Shown here: positions 35,359 to 44,201 of the stretch, in pieces
How the letters are laid out: each line of letters begins with the position of its first letter
Position numbering within the stretch: position 1 is the first letter of the stretch
Assembly: GCA_017397885.1 (NCBI GenBank)
Contig: JAFQHQ010000009.1
Location: forward strand, 1 to 64,000
Length of the DNA stretch: 64,000 nt
From: Clostridia bacterium
Lineage (GTDB): Bacteria > Bacillota > Clostridia > UMGS1810
Direction: 5' to 3'
Translations under genes and position numbers: made by a program
Notes under the pieces: model-generated
The model's database searches: none
What the model was told of the DNA's origin: nothing
The model's input: only the letters and a program-made list of their open reading frames with translations

Positions 35359-35781
35359 ATGATTGATGAATTGCAATTAAAGCTTTGTGATATTCAGGGC
35401 AGGTTGTTTGAGCTGTCTGCAGAAAAAGGATATGGCAGCGCAGTATTTATTAAAGCTTTTATGACATCTGAAATTGCCAAAGACTTGGATTCAAAATATA
35501 ATCGTATGCAATGGGCAGGCGAGGAATATCTGCTTGATGAAATTGTATCGGCTAATAGTGATATAGCATCATCGGATGGAGAAGTCTTTTCTGCCGATGT
35601 AATATACTGGATTGGCTATCTCTACCGTTATTGGCATTTCTATACCGGCGAGAGAAGCGTGCAAATTTATAAGCAAGCTCCGGTTGAAACAATGAAACGA
35701 AATTATATGATGTTTCATACAATGGATCCTACACTTGCTATTGAGGATTTGAAGGAAATATACGGACAAAATAAAGAATAA
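35359..35781 (+). CDS. Partner protein of the XRE-DUF3990 gene (putative antitoxin)
   Basis: The 140-residue soluble, acidic and mostly helical protein contains MQWAGEEYLLDEIV, VIYWIGYLYRYWHFYTGE and an EIAKDL helix. I recall similar proteins next to DUF3990 genes in Clostridia but cannot name a family. AAAGGGG within the preceding gene's end serves its ATG, and the two-base gap implies coupled translation at matched amounts, as in toxin-antitoxin pairs. A terminator follows. Immunity or antitoxin function is inferred from context only. Confidence 0.7.
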   Translation: MIDELQLKLCDIQGRLFELSAEKGYGSAVFIKAFMTSEIAKDLDSKYNRMQWAGEEYLLDEIVSANSDIASSDGEVFSADVIYWIGYLYRYWHFYTGERSVQIYKQAPVETMKRNYMMFHTMDPTLAIEDLKEIYGQNKE

Positions 35782-35787
35782 TATATT

Positions 35788-35819
35788 AAGTTGTCACTTT
35801 AACTAAGGGGCAACTTTTT
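35788..35819 (+). terminator. Terminator of the XRE-DUF3990 cassette
   Basis: An AAGTTGTC/GGCAACTT stem with one G-U pair is followed by TTTTTA, starting 7 bases after the stop codon. Confidence 0.6.
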
Positions 35820-35843
35820 ATTTGTAAATCTTTAAACAATAAC

Positions 35844-35873
35844 AAAAGCATCCTATATTGATAAGATGCTTTT
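35844..35873. terminator. Second stem-loop, AAAAGCATC/GATGCTTTT
   Basis: A perfect 9-bp stem (35844-35852 with 35865-35873) with a 12-base loop is followed by CTAGTTTT on the plus strand. It is probably a back-up terminator of the cassette. Confidence 0.6.
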
Positions 35874-36310
35874 CTAGTTTTAAATTTTTCAGAAATGTAT
35901 TTGAAACAAAATCAAAATACTATTGGAACATTGCGAGAAATCAAAATAGAATTTCCAGCCAATTTACATGAATATCCTATTAGCTTCATACCCATTTTTA
36001 AGCAGATATCTGGTTCGTTATATAATTCACTATCTTTTTTAACACAATTTTTTTAATATATGAGGTTTGTCGCTTTCAAATTATTTGTAATGTATGTATA
36101 GGTCAGATGTGGCAAATACAAGAATTTACATTAGGAAAGCAAATGTAAACTATCCGATATTAGAGCAAACAAAAAGGACACCATCACCAAATAATAGTGA
36201 TAATGTCCTAATGATTTACTATATCAAGGCTCGTCATTTGTCGTAACTCTGTCATAAAATAACAAATATCAACCTTTTAAAATACTTGAAACAGCTTATT
36301 TTAAGCCGTT
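35874..36310. other. Gene-poor 437-bp spacer before lysS
   Basis: This A/T-rich stretch has no supportable gene. It contains the lysS terminator (36168-36209) and a 50-codon open stretch (36094-36246, plus) without a ribosome binding site. It could be the decayed flank of an insertion that brought in the XRE-DUF3990 cassette, but no recognisable remnant is present. Confidence 0.5.
36168..36209 (-). terminator. Terminator of greA-lysS
   Basis: AGGACA/TGTCCT and ATCAC/GTGAT form a two-part stem with a small internal loop. The minus-strand RNA continues with TTTTTGTTTG. It lies about 100 bases past lysS. Confidence 0.75.
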
Positions 36311-37876
36311 TTACTTATCCAATGTCTTCATAGTTGGGAACAACAGCACATCTCTGATTGCTGCAGAATCTGTAAGAAGCATACACATTCTGTCGATACC
36401 GAAACCGATACCGCCCGTGGGAGGCATGCCGATTTCAAGAGCTCTCATGAAGTCTTCATCGGTGGTGTTTGCTTCTTCATCACCAAGAGCAAGAAGCGCT
36501 TCCTGTGCTTTGAAACGTTCTCTCTGGTCAATGGGGTCATTAAGCTCGGAATAAGCATTTGCCATTTCCCAACCGTTCATAAAGAACTCAAAACGTTCAA
36601 CGTATCCGGGATGACCGGGTTTTTTCTTGGTGAGAGGTGAAATCTCAATTGGATGATCCATAACAAAAGTAGGCTGAATGAGATGTTCTTCAACAAATTC
36701 TTCAAAGAAGAGATTGAGAATGTCGCCTTTCTGATGGTGTTCTTCATATTCAACGTGATGTTCTTTAGCAACCGCGCGTGCTTCTTCAACAGTATTAATT
36801 TCGTTGAAGTCAACACCGGAATATTTTTTAACTGCATCTACCATTGTAATTCTCTCAAAGGGTTTTCCGAGATCCATTTCAATGCCGTTATAAACAATTT
36901 TTGTTGTACCGAGAACTTCTTGCGCCACATGGCGATAGAGATTTTCGGTGAGATCCATCATGCCGTGATAGTCGGTGTATGCCTGATAGAGCTCCATGAG
37001 TGTGAACTCGGGGTTGTGACGTGTGTCGAGACCTTCGTTTCTGAACACTCTGCCGATTTCGTACACTCTTTCCAAGCCGCCTACAATAAGACGTTTAAGA
37101 TAGAGTTCGAGAGAAATACGAAGCTTGAAATCTTCGTCAAGAGCATTAAAATGTGTTTCAAAGGGTCTTGCCGCCGCACCGCCCGCATTGGATACAAGCA
37201 TGGGGGTTTCAACCTCAAGAAAATCCTGAGCATTGAGATAGCTTCTGATTGAAGAAATGATTTTTGAACGCTTGATAAATGTATCTTTAACATCGGCATT
37301 CATGATGAGATCTACATATCTCTGACGGTAACGAAGGTCGGTGTTTGTCATGCCGTGAAACTTTTCGGGCAGGGGCTGAAGTGATTTTGATAGAAGAATC
37401 ACATTTTCCACTCTGATGGAAATTTCGCCTGTCTGTGTGGTGAAAACTTCACCTGTTCCGCCTACGATATCACCAATGTCGAGTTTTTTGAAACGGTTAT
37501 ATTCATCTTCACCCAAAATATCTTTTTTTACAAAAAGCTGAATCTGACCCGACATATCTGCCACATGAAGAAAGCCAACCTTACCCATGCCACGTTTGGA
37601 CATGATTCTGCCTGCTACAGTCACCTTCTGACCATCAAGTGCCGAAACCTTTGCCATGATTTTTTCAGGTTCGTCACTGCCTCGTTTGATGATTTCACGT
37701 TCTTCCTCTGTGTAGTTGTCTTTTATTTCGGAGGCGGTGTGGGTTCTGTCAAATTTTGTTATTTCAAAAGGGTCCATCCCCGCATCCTGAAGCTCTTTAA
37801 GCTTGTCTCTGCGAATTTGAAGAATTTCGCTGAGATCGGTTTCCTGAATATTTGTGTTGTTTGTCTGTTCACTCAT
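36311..37876 (-). CDS. lysS: Lysyl-tRNA synthetase, class II
   Basis: The 521-residue enzyme charges tRNA(Lys). The N-terminal OB-fold anticodon-binding domain covers VTVAGRIMSKRGMGKVGFLHVAD. Class II motifs follow: motif 1 around YLNAQDFLEVETPMLV, motif 2 in FRNEGLDTRHNPEFTLMELY, and motif 3 in GIGFGIDRMCMLL. It has full family length. The ATG follows GGAGGG. It sits 35 bases after greA, a pairing common in Firmicutes, and shares its promoter. Confidence 0.96.
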   Translation of the reverse strand: MSEQTNNTNIQETDLSEILQIRRDKLKELQDAGMDPFEITKFDRTHTASEIKDNYTEEEREIIKRGSDEPEKIMAKVSALDGQKVTVAGRIMSKRGMGKVGFLHVADMSGQIQLFVKKDILGEDEYNRFKKLDIGDIVGGTGEVFTTQTGEISIRVENVILLSKSLQPLPEKFHGMTNTDLRYRQRYVDLIMNADVKDTFIKRSKIISSIRSYLNAQDFLEVETPMLVSNAGGAAARPFETHFNALDEDFKLRISLELYLKRLIVGGLERVYEIGRVFRNEGLDTRHNPEFTLMELYQAYTDYHGMMDLTENLYRHVAQEVLGTTKIVYNGIEMDLGKPFERITMVDAVKKYSGVDFNEINTVEEARAVAKEHHVEYEEHHQKGDILNLFFEEFVEEHLIQPTFVMDHPIEISPLTKKKPGHPGYVERFEFFMNGWEMANAYSELNDPIDQRERFKAQEALLALGDEEANTTDEDFMRALEIGMPPTGGIGFGIDRMCMLLTDSAAIRDVLLFPTMKTLDK

Positions 37877-37911
37877 TGATGAATATCCCTCCGCTTTTCA
37901 GTATGGTAAAA

Positions 37912-38385
37912 TTATTTTGAAATTTCTACGATTTTGAGTTCAATTGTGCCACCCGGTGTTTCAACGGGAACAACATCCCCTACTTTTCTGCCGATAAGCG
38001 CTCTGCCTATGGGAGATTCGTCGGAAATCTTGTTTTCATCGGGGTCCGCTTCGGTTGAACCAACAATTGTGTAGATTTCTTCTTCGTCGAAATCTGCATC
38101 ATATACTTTTACTTTTGACAAAATGCTTACTGAATCGGTGTCAACATCGGCAACGTCAACAACCTGTGCATTTTTAAGCATTTCTTCAATTTTTGCAATT
38201 CTTTCTTCCATGTTTGCCTGAGCATCTTTTGCGGCATCATATTCCGCATTTTCCGAAAGATCGCCAAAGCCTCTTGCAATTTTGATTTTTTCTGCAATTT
38301 CTGCCCTTCCGGTTACCTTGAGGTATTCAAGTTCGTCCTCAAGTTTTTTGAGACCGTCGGGAGTAAGTACTACCGGTTTTGCCAT
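37912..38385 (-). CDS. greA: Transcription elongation factor GreA
   Basis: GreA rescues backtracked RNA polymerase by stimulating transcript cleavage. From ATG 38385 the protein has 157 residues: an N-terminal coiled coil ([33 protein letters not shown] with the tip acidic residues) and a C-terminal FKBP-like domain ([26 protein letters not shown]). AGGA eight bases upstream selects this start over one nine codons earlier. Confidence 0.96.
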   Translation of the reverse strand: MAKPVVLTPDGLKKLEDELEYLKVTGRAEIAEKIKIARGFGDLSENAEYDAAKDAQANMEERIAKIEEMLKNAQVVDVADVDTDSVSILSKVKVYDADFDEEEIYTIVGSTEADPDENKISDESPIGRALIGRKVGDVVPVETPGGTIELKIVEISK

Positions 38386-38468
38386 AATTTCAATCCTAAA
38401 CCTTTCTGACATTTATTTATTATTTACTATGAGAAGCACAGATGTCGGCAAAATAATATTATCTATTT

Positions 38469-38496
38469 ATTATAACACAAATTCCGATAATGTCAA
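38469..38496 (-). promoter_or_regulatory. Sigma-A promoter of greA-lysS
   Basis: TTGACA (38496-38491) and TATAAT (38474-38469) are exact hexamers with a 16-base spacer. Confidence 0.85.
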
Positions 38497-38569
38497 GCAA
38501 AATCAACTTATATATATGCAAAATCATCTCAGATATACATATATATCGCTTTTTAATGTGAAACCATTG

Positions 38570-38630
38570 TTTTTAAAATGCAAAAGCTTTCCAAACACAT
38601 CCCCGCATGGGAATGTCTGAAAAGCCTTTA
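38570..38630 (-). terminator. Long imperfect terminator after the HdeD-like gene
   Basis: AAAGGCTTTTC pairs with GGAAAGCTTTT through Watson-Crick and G-U pairs, continued by ACATTCCC/GGGGATGT around an ATGC tip. The minus-strand RNA then runs TTTTGCATTTT. It lies about 57 bases past the stop codon. Confidence 0.6.
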
Positions 38631-38686
38631 CACAAAGCATTAATTTTTTGTGCCAAACAATTATTAAAACATTTTCACATGTTGTT

Positions 38687-39256
38687 TTATTTTTTTCTTT
38701 TGTGCATCAAATGTCTGAATACGACTATTTTAAACACAAAGCCCAGACTTTGAATTATCATTATAATTGCAACAACCACATGAATACCAATCAAATCATC
38801 AACAGGTTTTATCATTGAGCTGATGCCTGAAAAAAGCTCGACACTTCCAATGGCGGCAAACCATTGCCAGCCTTTTATTTTGTAGTCTTGAAGTTCGATG
38901 CACTCAACAATCTTGATAACGCCTGAGAAAAGTTCCCAGACACCAAAGAAAAATGGTATTAAAACCGAATGCGAAACCCCATTGATTAAAGGAAAAAGTG
39001 CAAGGAATGCAGTTGAAAGTCCATCAGCAATTATCCAGTGAGCACCCATGAGGGGGTTTTTGTTTTGCATATAAACAAAAATATTGATGATTCCTGCAAA
39101 AAGCATAAGATAACCAAGACGGTTCGCAATTGAAACAAGCTCTTCATTGGGAGTCATCATAGCCATGACTGCTCCTGCCAAAAGTGAAATTCCACCAAGT
39201 GACCAAGCTGTTTGAACAAGCGTCCATTTTAGTTTTGTATTATCTGACAAATTCAC
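38687..39256 (-). CDS. HdeD-like (DUF308) membrane protein
   Basis: The 189-residue protein has about six transmembrane helices in three pairs (e.g. WSLGGISLLAGAVMAMM, LGYLMLFAGIINIFVYM, FFGVWELFSGVIKIVECI). The W-x-x-x-G-I and W-E-L-F-S-G-V patterns are typical of HdeD/DUF308. The family function is unclear beyond acid-stress association in enterobacteria. It follows the GH88 lipoprotein gene by 15 bases and is probably co-transcribed. Confidence 0.82.
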   Translation of the reverse strand: MNLSDNTKLKWTLVQTAWSLGGISLLAGAVMAMMTPNEELVSIANRLGYLMLFAGIINIFVYMQNKNPLMGAHWIIADGLSTAFLALFPLINGVSHSVLIPFFFGVWELFSGVIKIVECIELQDYKIKGWQWFAAIGSVELFSGISSMIKPVDDLIGIHVVVAIIMIIQSLGFVFKIVVFRHLMHKRKK

Positions 39257-39271
39257 AAAACCCCTTTTAAA

Positions 39272-40597
39272 TTAAATTCCGTGAAGCTTCATCAAAGCTT
39301 CCATATAGTAGTAATCACCCCAGATAAGAGACTCATCAACGCCGAGATTTCCGGGTTTGGAGTACACACCATGAGCAAGAACTGAGTTACTGCCCTCAAT
39401 GTCTGCTGTCGTGTAGTTGTTCATGAGAGATTTTATGATTGAATGTGCAGCAAATGTATATGTGTCACTGTATTGATCGTCATATTGCTTAGCACATGTC
39501 AACAGAGCGCTTGCCGCAATGGCAGCAGCTGAAGTATCACGAGGTTCATCACCTTCGGTATAGCTGAGATCCCAATAACAAACATTGTCTTCGGGAAGAT
39601 TATTAAGGAAATAGTTTGCAATCTTTTTGCCTTCCTGCATAAACAGCTCATCACCGGTGTAGATGTGGCTCTTTAAAAATCCGTATATTCCCCATGCTTG
39701 GCCACGGGCCCATGCAGAATCATCGGACACGCCTTGTGCTGTAACTCCATGAGACGGATTACCTGTTTCCGGATTAATATAATAGGTATGATAGGTGGAA
39801 GCGTCGGGTCTGGTTATTACCATGGCTGTGGTTTTTGCATGTTCGTATGCAGCATTGTAATACTTTTCGTCTTCGGTTTCGGTGTATGCCCAGTAAAGAA
39901 GTTCGAGATTCATCATGGAATCAATTATGAGTCGCTGTTCATCTTCTTTGCCATATTCACCCCACGCCTGAATGTATTTTCCTTTTTCATTGTATCTTTC
40001 AAGAAGCTTATCTGCCGCAAGAAGTGCAGTTTCTTTCATGGAATCAATGCCGGTTATTTCATACCCTTTTACACATGAAAGATAATACAGAAATCCTATG
40101 TCATGATGTTCAAGAGCTACGTTGTTTTCGAGACGTGCTCTGAAATCTTCACACTGCGCAGCAGCCGCCGATTTATATTTCGGATCTTCGGTATACTGAT
40201 ATGCCATCCAGAGCATTCCTGTCCAAAAGCCCTCTGTCCAGCCTTTGTTTTCGGTGGCTTCGTAAACGTAGTCTGTTGTATTGGCAGACGGATATTTTTT
40301 TGTAAAATCCATGAGATTTGCATCAATGCGTTCGATTACGAAATCTAGCGCAGTCACAACCTGAGAATGCGTAAGTGGTTTTTCCGCCTCAAAAATATCT
40401 GTCTTATCAACTCCGGGATCTTCGGTTTGAGATTCGAAGTTTTCACGGTCTATGGGATTATCCTGAAATACAATCTTTGATGCGGTATCATCCTTTTTGG
40501 CGGTGTCTGTTCCGGTGATTTTGTCCACAACCGAACAAGCACTCATGAAAACTGATACCGCAAGTATTAATGATATTGCCTTGAACAACTTTTTCAT
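39272..40597 (-). CDS. Lipoprotein unsaturated glucuronyl hydrolase (GH88)
   Basis: The 441-residue exported lipoprotein has lipobox FMSACS at its N-terminus. It has an (alpha/alpha)6 barrel with EGFWTGMLWMAY, HHDIGFLYYLSC, IIDSMMNLELLYWAY and DDSAWARGQAWGIYGF. In GH88 the His-Asp and the Asp in IDSMMN catalyse hydration of the unsaturated uronic acid left by polysaccharide lyases. GH105 is the nearest alternative, but the motifs fit GH88 better. The substrate is probably a glycosaminoglycan-like or other uronate disaccharide. AGGAGG precedes the ATG. No lyase is adjacent. Confidence 0.88.
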   Translation of the reverse strand: MKKLFKAISLILAVSVFMSACSVVDKITGTDTAKKDDTASKIVFQDNPIDRENFESQTEDPGVDKTDIFEAEKPLTHSQVVTALDFVIERIDANLMDFTKKYPSANTTDYVYEATENKGWTEGFWTGMLWMAYQYTEDPKYKSAAAAQCEDFRARLENNVALEHHDIGFLYYLSCVKGYEITGIDSMKETALLAADKLLERYNEKGKYIQAWGEYGKEDEQRLIIDSMMNLELLYWAYTETEDEKYYNAAYEHAKTTAMVITRPDASTYHTYYINPETGNPSHGVTAQGVSDDSAWARGQAWGIYGFLKSHIYTGDELFMQEGKKIANYFLNNLPEDNVCYWDLSYTEGDEPRDTSAAAIAASALLTCAKQYDDQYSDTYTFAAHSIIKSLMNNYTTADIEGSNSVLAHGVYSKPGNLGVDESLIWGDYYYMEALMKLHGI

Positions 40598-40667
40598 CTG
40601 TAGTTCCTCCTGAATATTTTTTATACTTTCAACAAGTGTCTGACAGTTTTATGCTGTTAAAAATCTA

Positions 40668-41708
40668 TCAACAAATGACACCACCGCCGATTACAAGGTC
40701 ACCATCATAAATTACAAGTGACTGCCCCTTTGCAGGCGCTCTCTGTGGAGTGTCAAATTCCACGGTAATTGTGTCTTTCCCTGTTTGAAAAACGGTTGCC
40801 GGTGATTCTTTTGAATTGTAACGTATTCTTGCACTTGCCTTAAATGTCTGAGGCAAAGCATCGGATGCTATCATGTTTACATCACAGGCATTAACGGTTT
40901 TCGAAAACAAATCATCATTTTTACCGAGAATAACCGTGTTGGCTCGGGCATCCTTATCGCACACGTACATTTTTTCGCCAAATGCACAACCAAGCCCTTT
41001 TCTTTGACCAATGGTGTAATTGATAATGCCGCTGTGGGTTCCGATTATTTCGCCTTTTTTGCTGACAAAATCACCTTGAGGATATTCTTTTCCCGTACGG
41101 CTTTTTATTACAGATACATAATCACCGTCAGGCACAAAACAGATGTCCTGACTGTCTTTTTTTCGGGCATTTACAAGATTGTGTCTTTCTGCAATGGAGC
41201 GAATTTCCGGTTTTGTCATTTCGCCCAGCGGAAAAAGAGTGTGTGCCAACTGATGCTGAGTCATGTTATAAAGAACATAGCTTTGATCTTTGGCTACATC
41301 CATCCCCTTTTTCAAAAGGAATCTGTTACCGTTTTTTTCAATTCGTGCATAGTGACCCGTGACAATGTAGTCCATGCCGAGTTTTTCCGCCTCTTCCAGA
41401 AAACGACCGAATTTAAATATCCTGTTGCATTCTATGCAAGGATTTGGAGTATATCCGTCTTCATATGATTTCACAAATGACTTTATGACAGTTTCCTCAA
41501 ACTGCGTGCAGAAGTCCAAAACCGAAAAATCAATTCCGAGCTTTTGGCAAACACTTCGGGCATCATCAATATCATTGGATTCGCCCTGATGTTTTTCAAA
41601 AAGTTTCATGATTGCGCCTGCACAGTCATATCCTTCACTCTGTGTCAAAAAGGCGGCAACAGATGAATCGACACCGCCACTCATGGCTATTAGTGCTTTT
41701 TTACTCAT
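40668..41708 (-). CDS. mnmA: tRNA-specific 2-thiouridylase
   Basis: MnmA thiolates U34 of tRNAs for Lys, Glu and Gln. The 346 residues have the PP-loop SGGVDSS at 10-16, CIECN with nucleophile Cys94, GHYARIE, and second catalytic Cys190 in SQDICFVPDGDY. The C-terminal beta-barrel (ARIRYNSKESPATV, GQSLVIYDGDLVIGGGVI) is complete. Its ATG overlaps the cysK stop by four bases, so it is translationally coupled to the cysteine gene and fits a sulfur-relay operon. Confidence 0.95.
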   Translation of the reverse strand: MSKKALIAMSGGVDSSVAAFLTQSEGYDCAGAIMKLFEKHQGESNDIDDARSVCQKLGIDFSVLDFCTQFEETVIKSFVKSYEDGYTPNPCIECNRIFKFGRFLEEAEKLGMDYIVTGHYARIEKNGNRFLLKKGMDVAKDQSYVLYNMTQHQLAHTLFPLGEMTKPEIRSIAERHNLVNARKKDSQDICFVPDGDYVSVIKSRTGKEYPQGDFVSKKGEIIGTHSGIINYTIGQRKGLGCAFGEKMYVCDKDARANTVILGKNDDLFSKTVNACDVNMIASDALPQTFKASARIRYNSKESPATVFQTGKDTITVEFDTPQRAPAKGQSLVIYDGDLVIGGGVIC

Positions 41709-42643
41709 TTTTCCTCCAAATCGAACAAGCCTGTTGAAAGATAACGTTCTCCGGTATCGGGAAGCAAAACAACAATATTTTTTTTGCTGTTTTCCGCTCT
41801 TTTTGCCAACTGCACCGAGGCATACAATGCAGCTCCCGATGATATACCAACCAAAATCCCTTCTTTTTGACTTGCCATACGCGCAAAGTTATATGCATCG
41901 TCTGTGCCAACAGTTATTATTTCATCATAAATCCCGGTATTGAGACATTTGGGAATGAAATTTGCCCCTATTCCCTGAAGTTTGTGTGGTCCATATTTCC
42001 CCTTTGAAAGTAAAGGCGAATCCTGTGGCTCCACTGCGACAATTTTAATTTGCGGATTTTTTGATTTGAGATATTCACCAACACCGCTTATTGTACCGCC
42101 GGTTCCCACTCCTGCAACAAAAATATCCACTTTTCCGTCGGTATCTTCATATATTTCGGGACCTGTGGATTTTGTGTGTGCCATGGGATTTGCCGGATTG
42201 CTGAACTGTCCTGCGATGAAAGCATTTGGAATAGAATCTGCAATTTGTTGTGCTTTGGCTACTGCTCCTGCCATGCCTTCGCTACCATCAGAAAGAACAA
42301 CCTCAGCTCCATATGCTTTCATAAGCATAATCCGCTCTTTACTCATGGTATCGGGCATTACAATTATTGCACGATAACCTCTTGATGCGGCAATGCAGGC
42401 AAGCCCTATCCCGGTGTTTCCTGATGTGGGTTCAATTATGACAGAACCGTTTTTTATGAGGCCTTTTTTTTTGGCGTCATCAATCATTTCAAGAGCTACT
42501 CTGTCCTTTACCGAGCCTGCCGGGTTTAAAAATTCAAGCTTTGCAAAAATTCTTGAAGTTAGTTCCAACTCTCGTTCAATGTTTGACAATTCCATAAGCG
42601 GAGTTTTGCCAACAAGTTCGGAAACAGATTTAAATATTTTCAT
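41705..42643 (-). CDS. cysK: Cysteine synthase A (O-acetylserine sulfhydrylase)
   Basis: This PLP enzyme makes cysteine from O-acetylserine and sulfide. The 312 residues include Lys46 in NPAGSVKDRVALEMI (Schiff base), the substrate loop PTSGNTGIGLA, and GVGTGGTISGVGEYL for phosphate binding. It has normal length. It lies between ybaK and mnmA in a run with mrp, linking cysteine supply to thiolation and Fe-S chemistry. Confidence 0.95.
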   Translation of the reverse strand: MKIFKSVSELVGKTPLMELSNIERELELTSRIFAKLEFLNPAGSVKDRVALEMIDDAKKKGLIKNGSVIIEPTSGNTGIGLACIAASRGYRAIIVMPDTMSKERIMLMKAYGAEVVLSDGSEGMAGAVAKAQQIADSIPNAFIAGQFSNPANPMAHTKSTGPEIYEDTDGKVDIFVAGVGTGGTISGVGEYLKSKNPQIKIVAVEPQDSPLLSKGKYGPHKLQGIGANFIPKCLNTGIYDEIITVGTDDAYNFARMASQKEGILVGISSGAALYASVQLAKRAENSKKNIVVLLPDTGERYLSTGLFDLEEK

Positions 42644-42663
42644 AACATATATTCACTTTCTTA

Positions 42664-43134
42664 TCATTTAACAATATCACATTTTGTTGCTTCAACAAAA
42701 CCAACAAGTTCGGAAACCGAAATCAACAATTGACATCCTTTAATTCCTGCACTGACGGTAATCTTTTCGTGATTCTCACAAGAAGCGCAAATGTATGTGG
42801 GAAATTTCTTTTTCATTCCCACAGGAGAACAACCGCCGCGGATATAGCCGGTGAGAGAAAGCAAATCCTTTACATGAATCATTTCAACTTTCTTATTACC
42901 GCTAACCTGTGCAGCTTTTTTTAGGTCTATTTCCTTGTCTACGGGTATGCACATTACTATGGGGCCTGTCTTATCACCTTTTGCAACAAGTGTTTTAAAA
43001 ACCTGTGAATATTCCATACCAACACTTTTGGCAATGCTTGTACCCGACAAATCATTTTCATCCACGGTATATTCAATTGGTGTGTATTCAATTTTCGCCT
43101 TATCCAGCATGCGCATGGCATTTGTTTTTGTCAT
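42664..43134 (-). CDS. ybaK: Cys-tRNA(Pro)/Cys-tRNA(Cys) deacylase YbaK
   Basis: YbaK edits mischarged Cys-tRNA(Pro). The 156-residue protein contains MRMLDKAKIEYTP near the start, GTSIAKSVGMEYSQVFKTLVAKGDK in the core, and GYIRGGCSPVGMKKKFPTYI, the conserved Gly-Gly-x-Ser/Pro block. AAAGGAAA precedes the ATG. Pairing with cysK is sensible because Cys mischarging matters when cysteine pools rise. Confidence 0.94.
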   Translation of the reverse strand: MTKTNAMRMLDKAKIEYTPIEYTVDENDLSGTSIAKSVGMEYSQVFKTLVAKGDKTGPIVMCIPVDKEIDLKKAAQVSGNKKVEMIHVKDLLSLTGYIRGGCSPVGMKKKFPTYICASCENHEKITVSAGIKGCQLLISVSELVGFVEATKCDIVK

Positions 43135-43146
43135 ATCGGTTTCCTT

Positions 43147-43971
43147 TTAGTCGAGATTTTCAATAATGTCAGAAAGCTCGTCAAGCCACGGACCGTCAAA
43201 AAGTTCAATGAGACCTTCATCGGCTCCGCCTGCGAGTTTTGAATTGATGGGAAGACGGCAAATTGTTTCAATTCCGTATTCCTTTGCTACATCTTCGATG
43301 TGACTTTCGCCAAATACACTGTGTTTTTTGCCGCAATCAGGACACTCAAAATATGACATATTTTCCACAATACCCAAAATCGGAATATTCATCATCTGAG
43401 CCATTTTTACAGCTTTGCCGACAATCATGGAAACGAGTTCCTGGGGAGATGTTACAATAACTATTCCGTCAACGGGAATTGACTGAAAAACTGTGAGAGG
43501 AACATCACCTGTTCCGGGAGGCATGTCAATGAACATATAGTCGGTATCCCAGATAACATCTGTCCAGAACTGTTTTACGGTTCCTGCAATAACGGGACCA
43601 CGCCACACAACGGGATCAGTATCATTTTCAAGAAGAAGGTTGATACTCATAACATCTATTCCTGTTTTTGTGGTAACAGGCAAAATACCGAATTCATTTC
43701 CTTTGGCTTTTTCTTTGAGACCAAAAGCCTTGGGTATTGAAGGACCGGTAATATCTGCATCAAGAATTGCTGTTTTATAATTCTTTCTTTTTGAAAGTAC
43801 GGAAAGCATTGAGGTGACCATTGATTTTCCAACTCCGCCCTTACCGCTGACAATGCCTATTACTTTTCCGATTTTGCTCATAGCATTTGGCTGCTCTATA
43901 AAGCTTTGCTTTTCTTTTGAACTGCAATTTGCAGAGCAGGTTTCACAATTGTGTGTACATTCTTCACTCAT
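43147..43971 (-). CDS. Mrp/NBP35 family Fe-S carrier ATPase
   Basis: From ATG 43971 the protein has 274 residues. It starts with a Cys-rich segment (CTHNCETCSANC), followed by the deviant Walker A GKGGVGKS, DADITGPS, and FIDMPPGTGD. A C-terminal CPDC motif likely bridges a [4Fe-4S] cluster in the dimer. Mrp proteins deliver Fe-S clusters to apoproteins; the N-terminal four-cysteine segment is more NBP35-like. AAGGATG supports this start over an ATG ten codons upstream. It is first in the mrp-ybaK-cysK-mnmA run. Confidence 0.92.
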   Translation of the reverse strand: MSEECTHNCETCSANCSSKEKQSFIEQPNAMSKIGKVIGIVSGKGGVGKSMVTSMLSVLSKRKNYKTAILDADITGPSIPKAFGLKEKAKGNEFGILPVTTKTGIDVMSINLLLENDTDPVVWRGPVIAGTVKQFWTDVIWDTDYMFIDMPPGTGDVPLTVFQSIPVDGIVIVTSPQELVSMIVGKAVKMAQMMNIPILGIVENMSYFECPDCGKKHSVFGESHIEDVAKEYGIETICRLPINSKLAGGADEGLIELFDGPWLDELSDIIENLD

Positions 43972-44081
43972 TTTAAACATCCTTCCTTGTGTAGTCTCCA
44001 AAACCGCCTCTTTAATGTCAGCCTCAGAGACAAACTAAATTGTATTAATAATTTTGTAAAAATATAGAATATATCTATTTT

Positions 44082-44110
44082 ATTGTATCACAAATCGATA
44101 AATATATCAA
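44082..44110 (-). promoter_or_regulatory. Promoter of the mrp-ybaK-cysK-mnmA operon
   Basis: TTGATA (44110-44105) and TACAAT (44087-44082) are 17 bases apart. The leader is about 105 bases. I see no T-box or SAM riboswitch features in it. Confidence 0.7.
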
Positions 44111-44132
44111 TACATAATTGAGAAATTAGTAC

Positions 44133-44176
44133 AAAAAGCGATTCATCCGACAAAAATTGTCGAACAAATCGCTTTT
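44133..44176 (-). terminator. Terminator of the ECF sigma/anti-sigma unit
   Basis: AAAAGCGATT pairs with AATCGCTTTT and an inner CGACAA/TTGTCG stem caps it. The RNA ends in TTTTTG. It lies 26 bases past the anti-sigma stop codon. Confidence 0.8.
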
Positions 44177-44201
44177 ATTAAAATCAACAAACAGATTTGT
44201 A

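Noticed and set aside
36094-36246. 50-codon plus-strand open frame before lysS
   Set aside because: No ribosome binding site, no recognisable family, and it overlaps the lysS terminator.
36653-37252. Plus-strand open frame of 199 codons antisense to lysS
   Set aside because: It lies entirely inside the strongly conserved lysS gene.
43972-44081. T-box or SAM riboswitch ahead of the mrp-cysK operon
   Set aside because: The leader is about 105 bases and has no antiterminator-like stem or T-box core.
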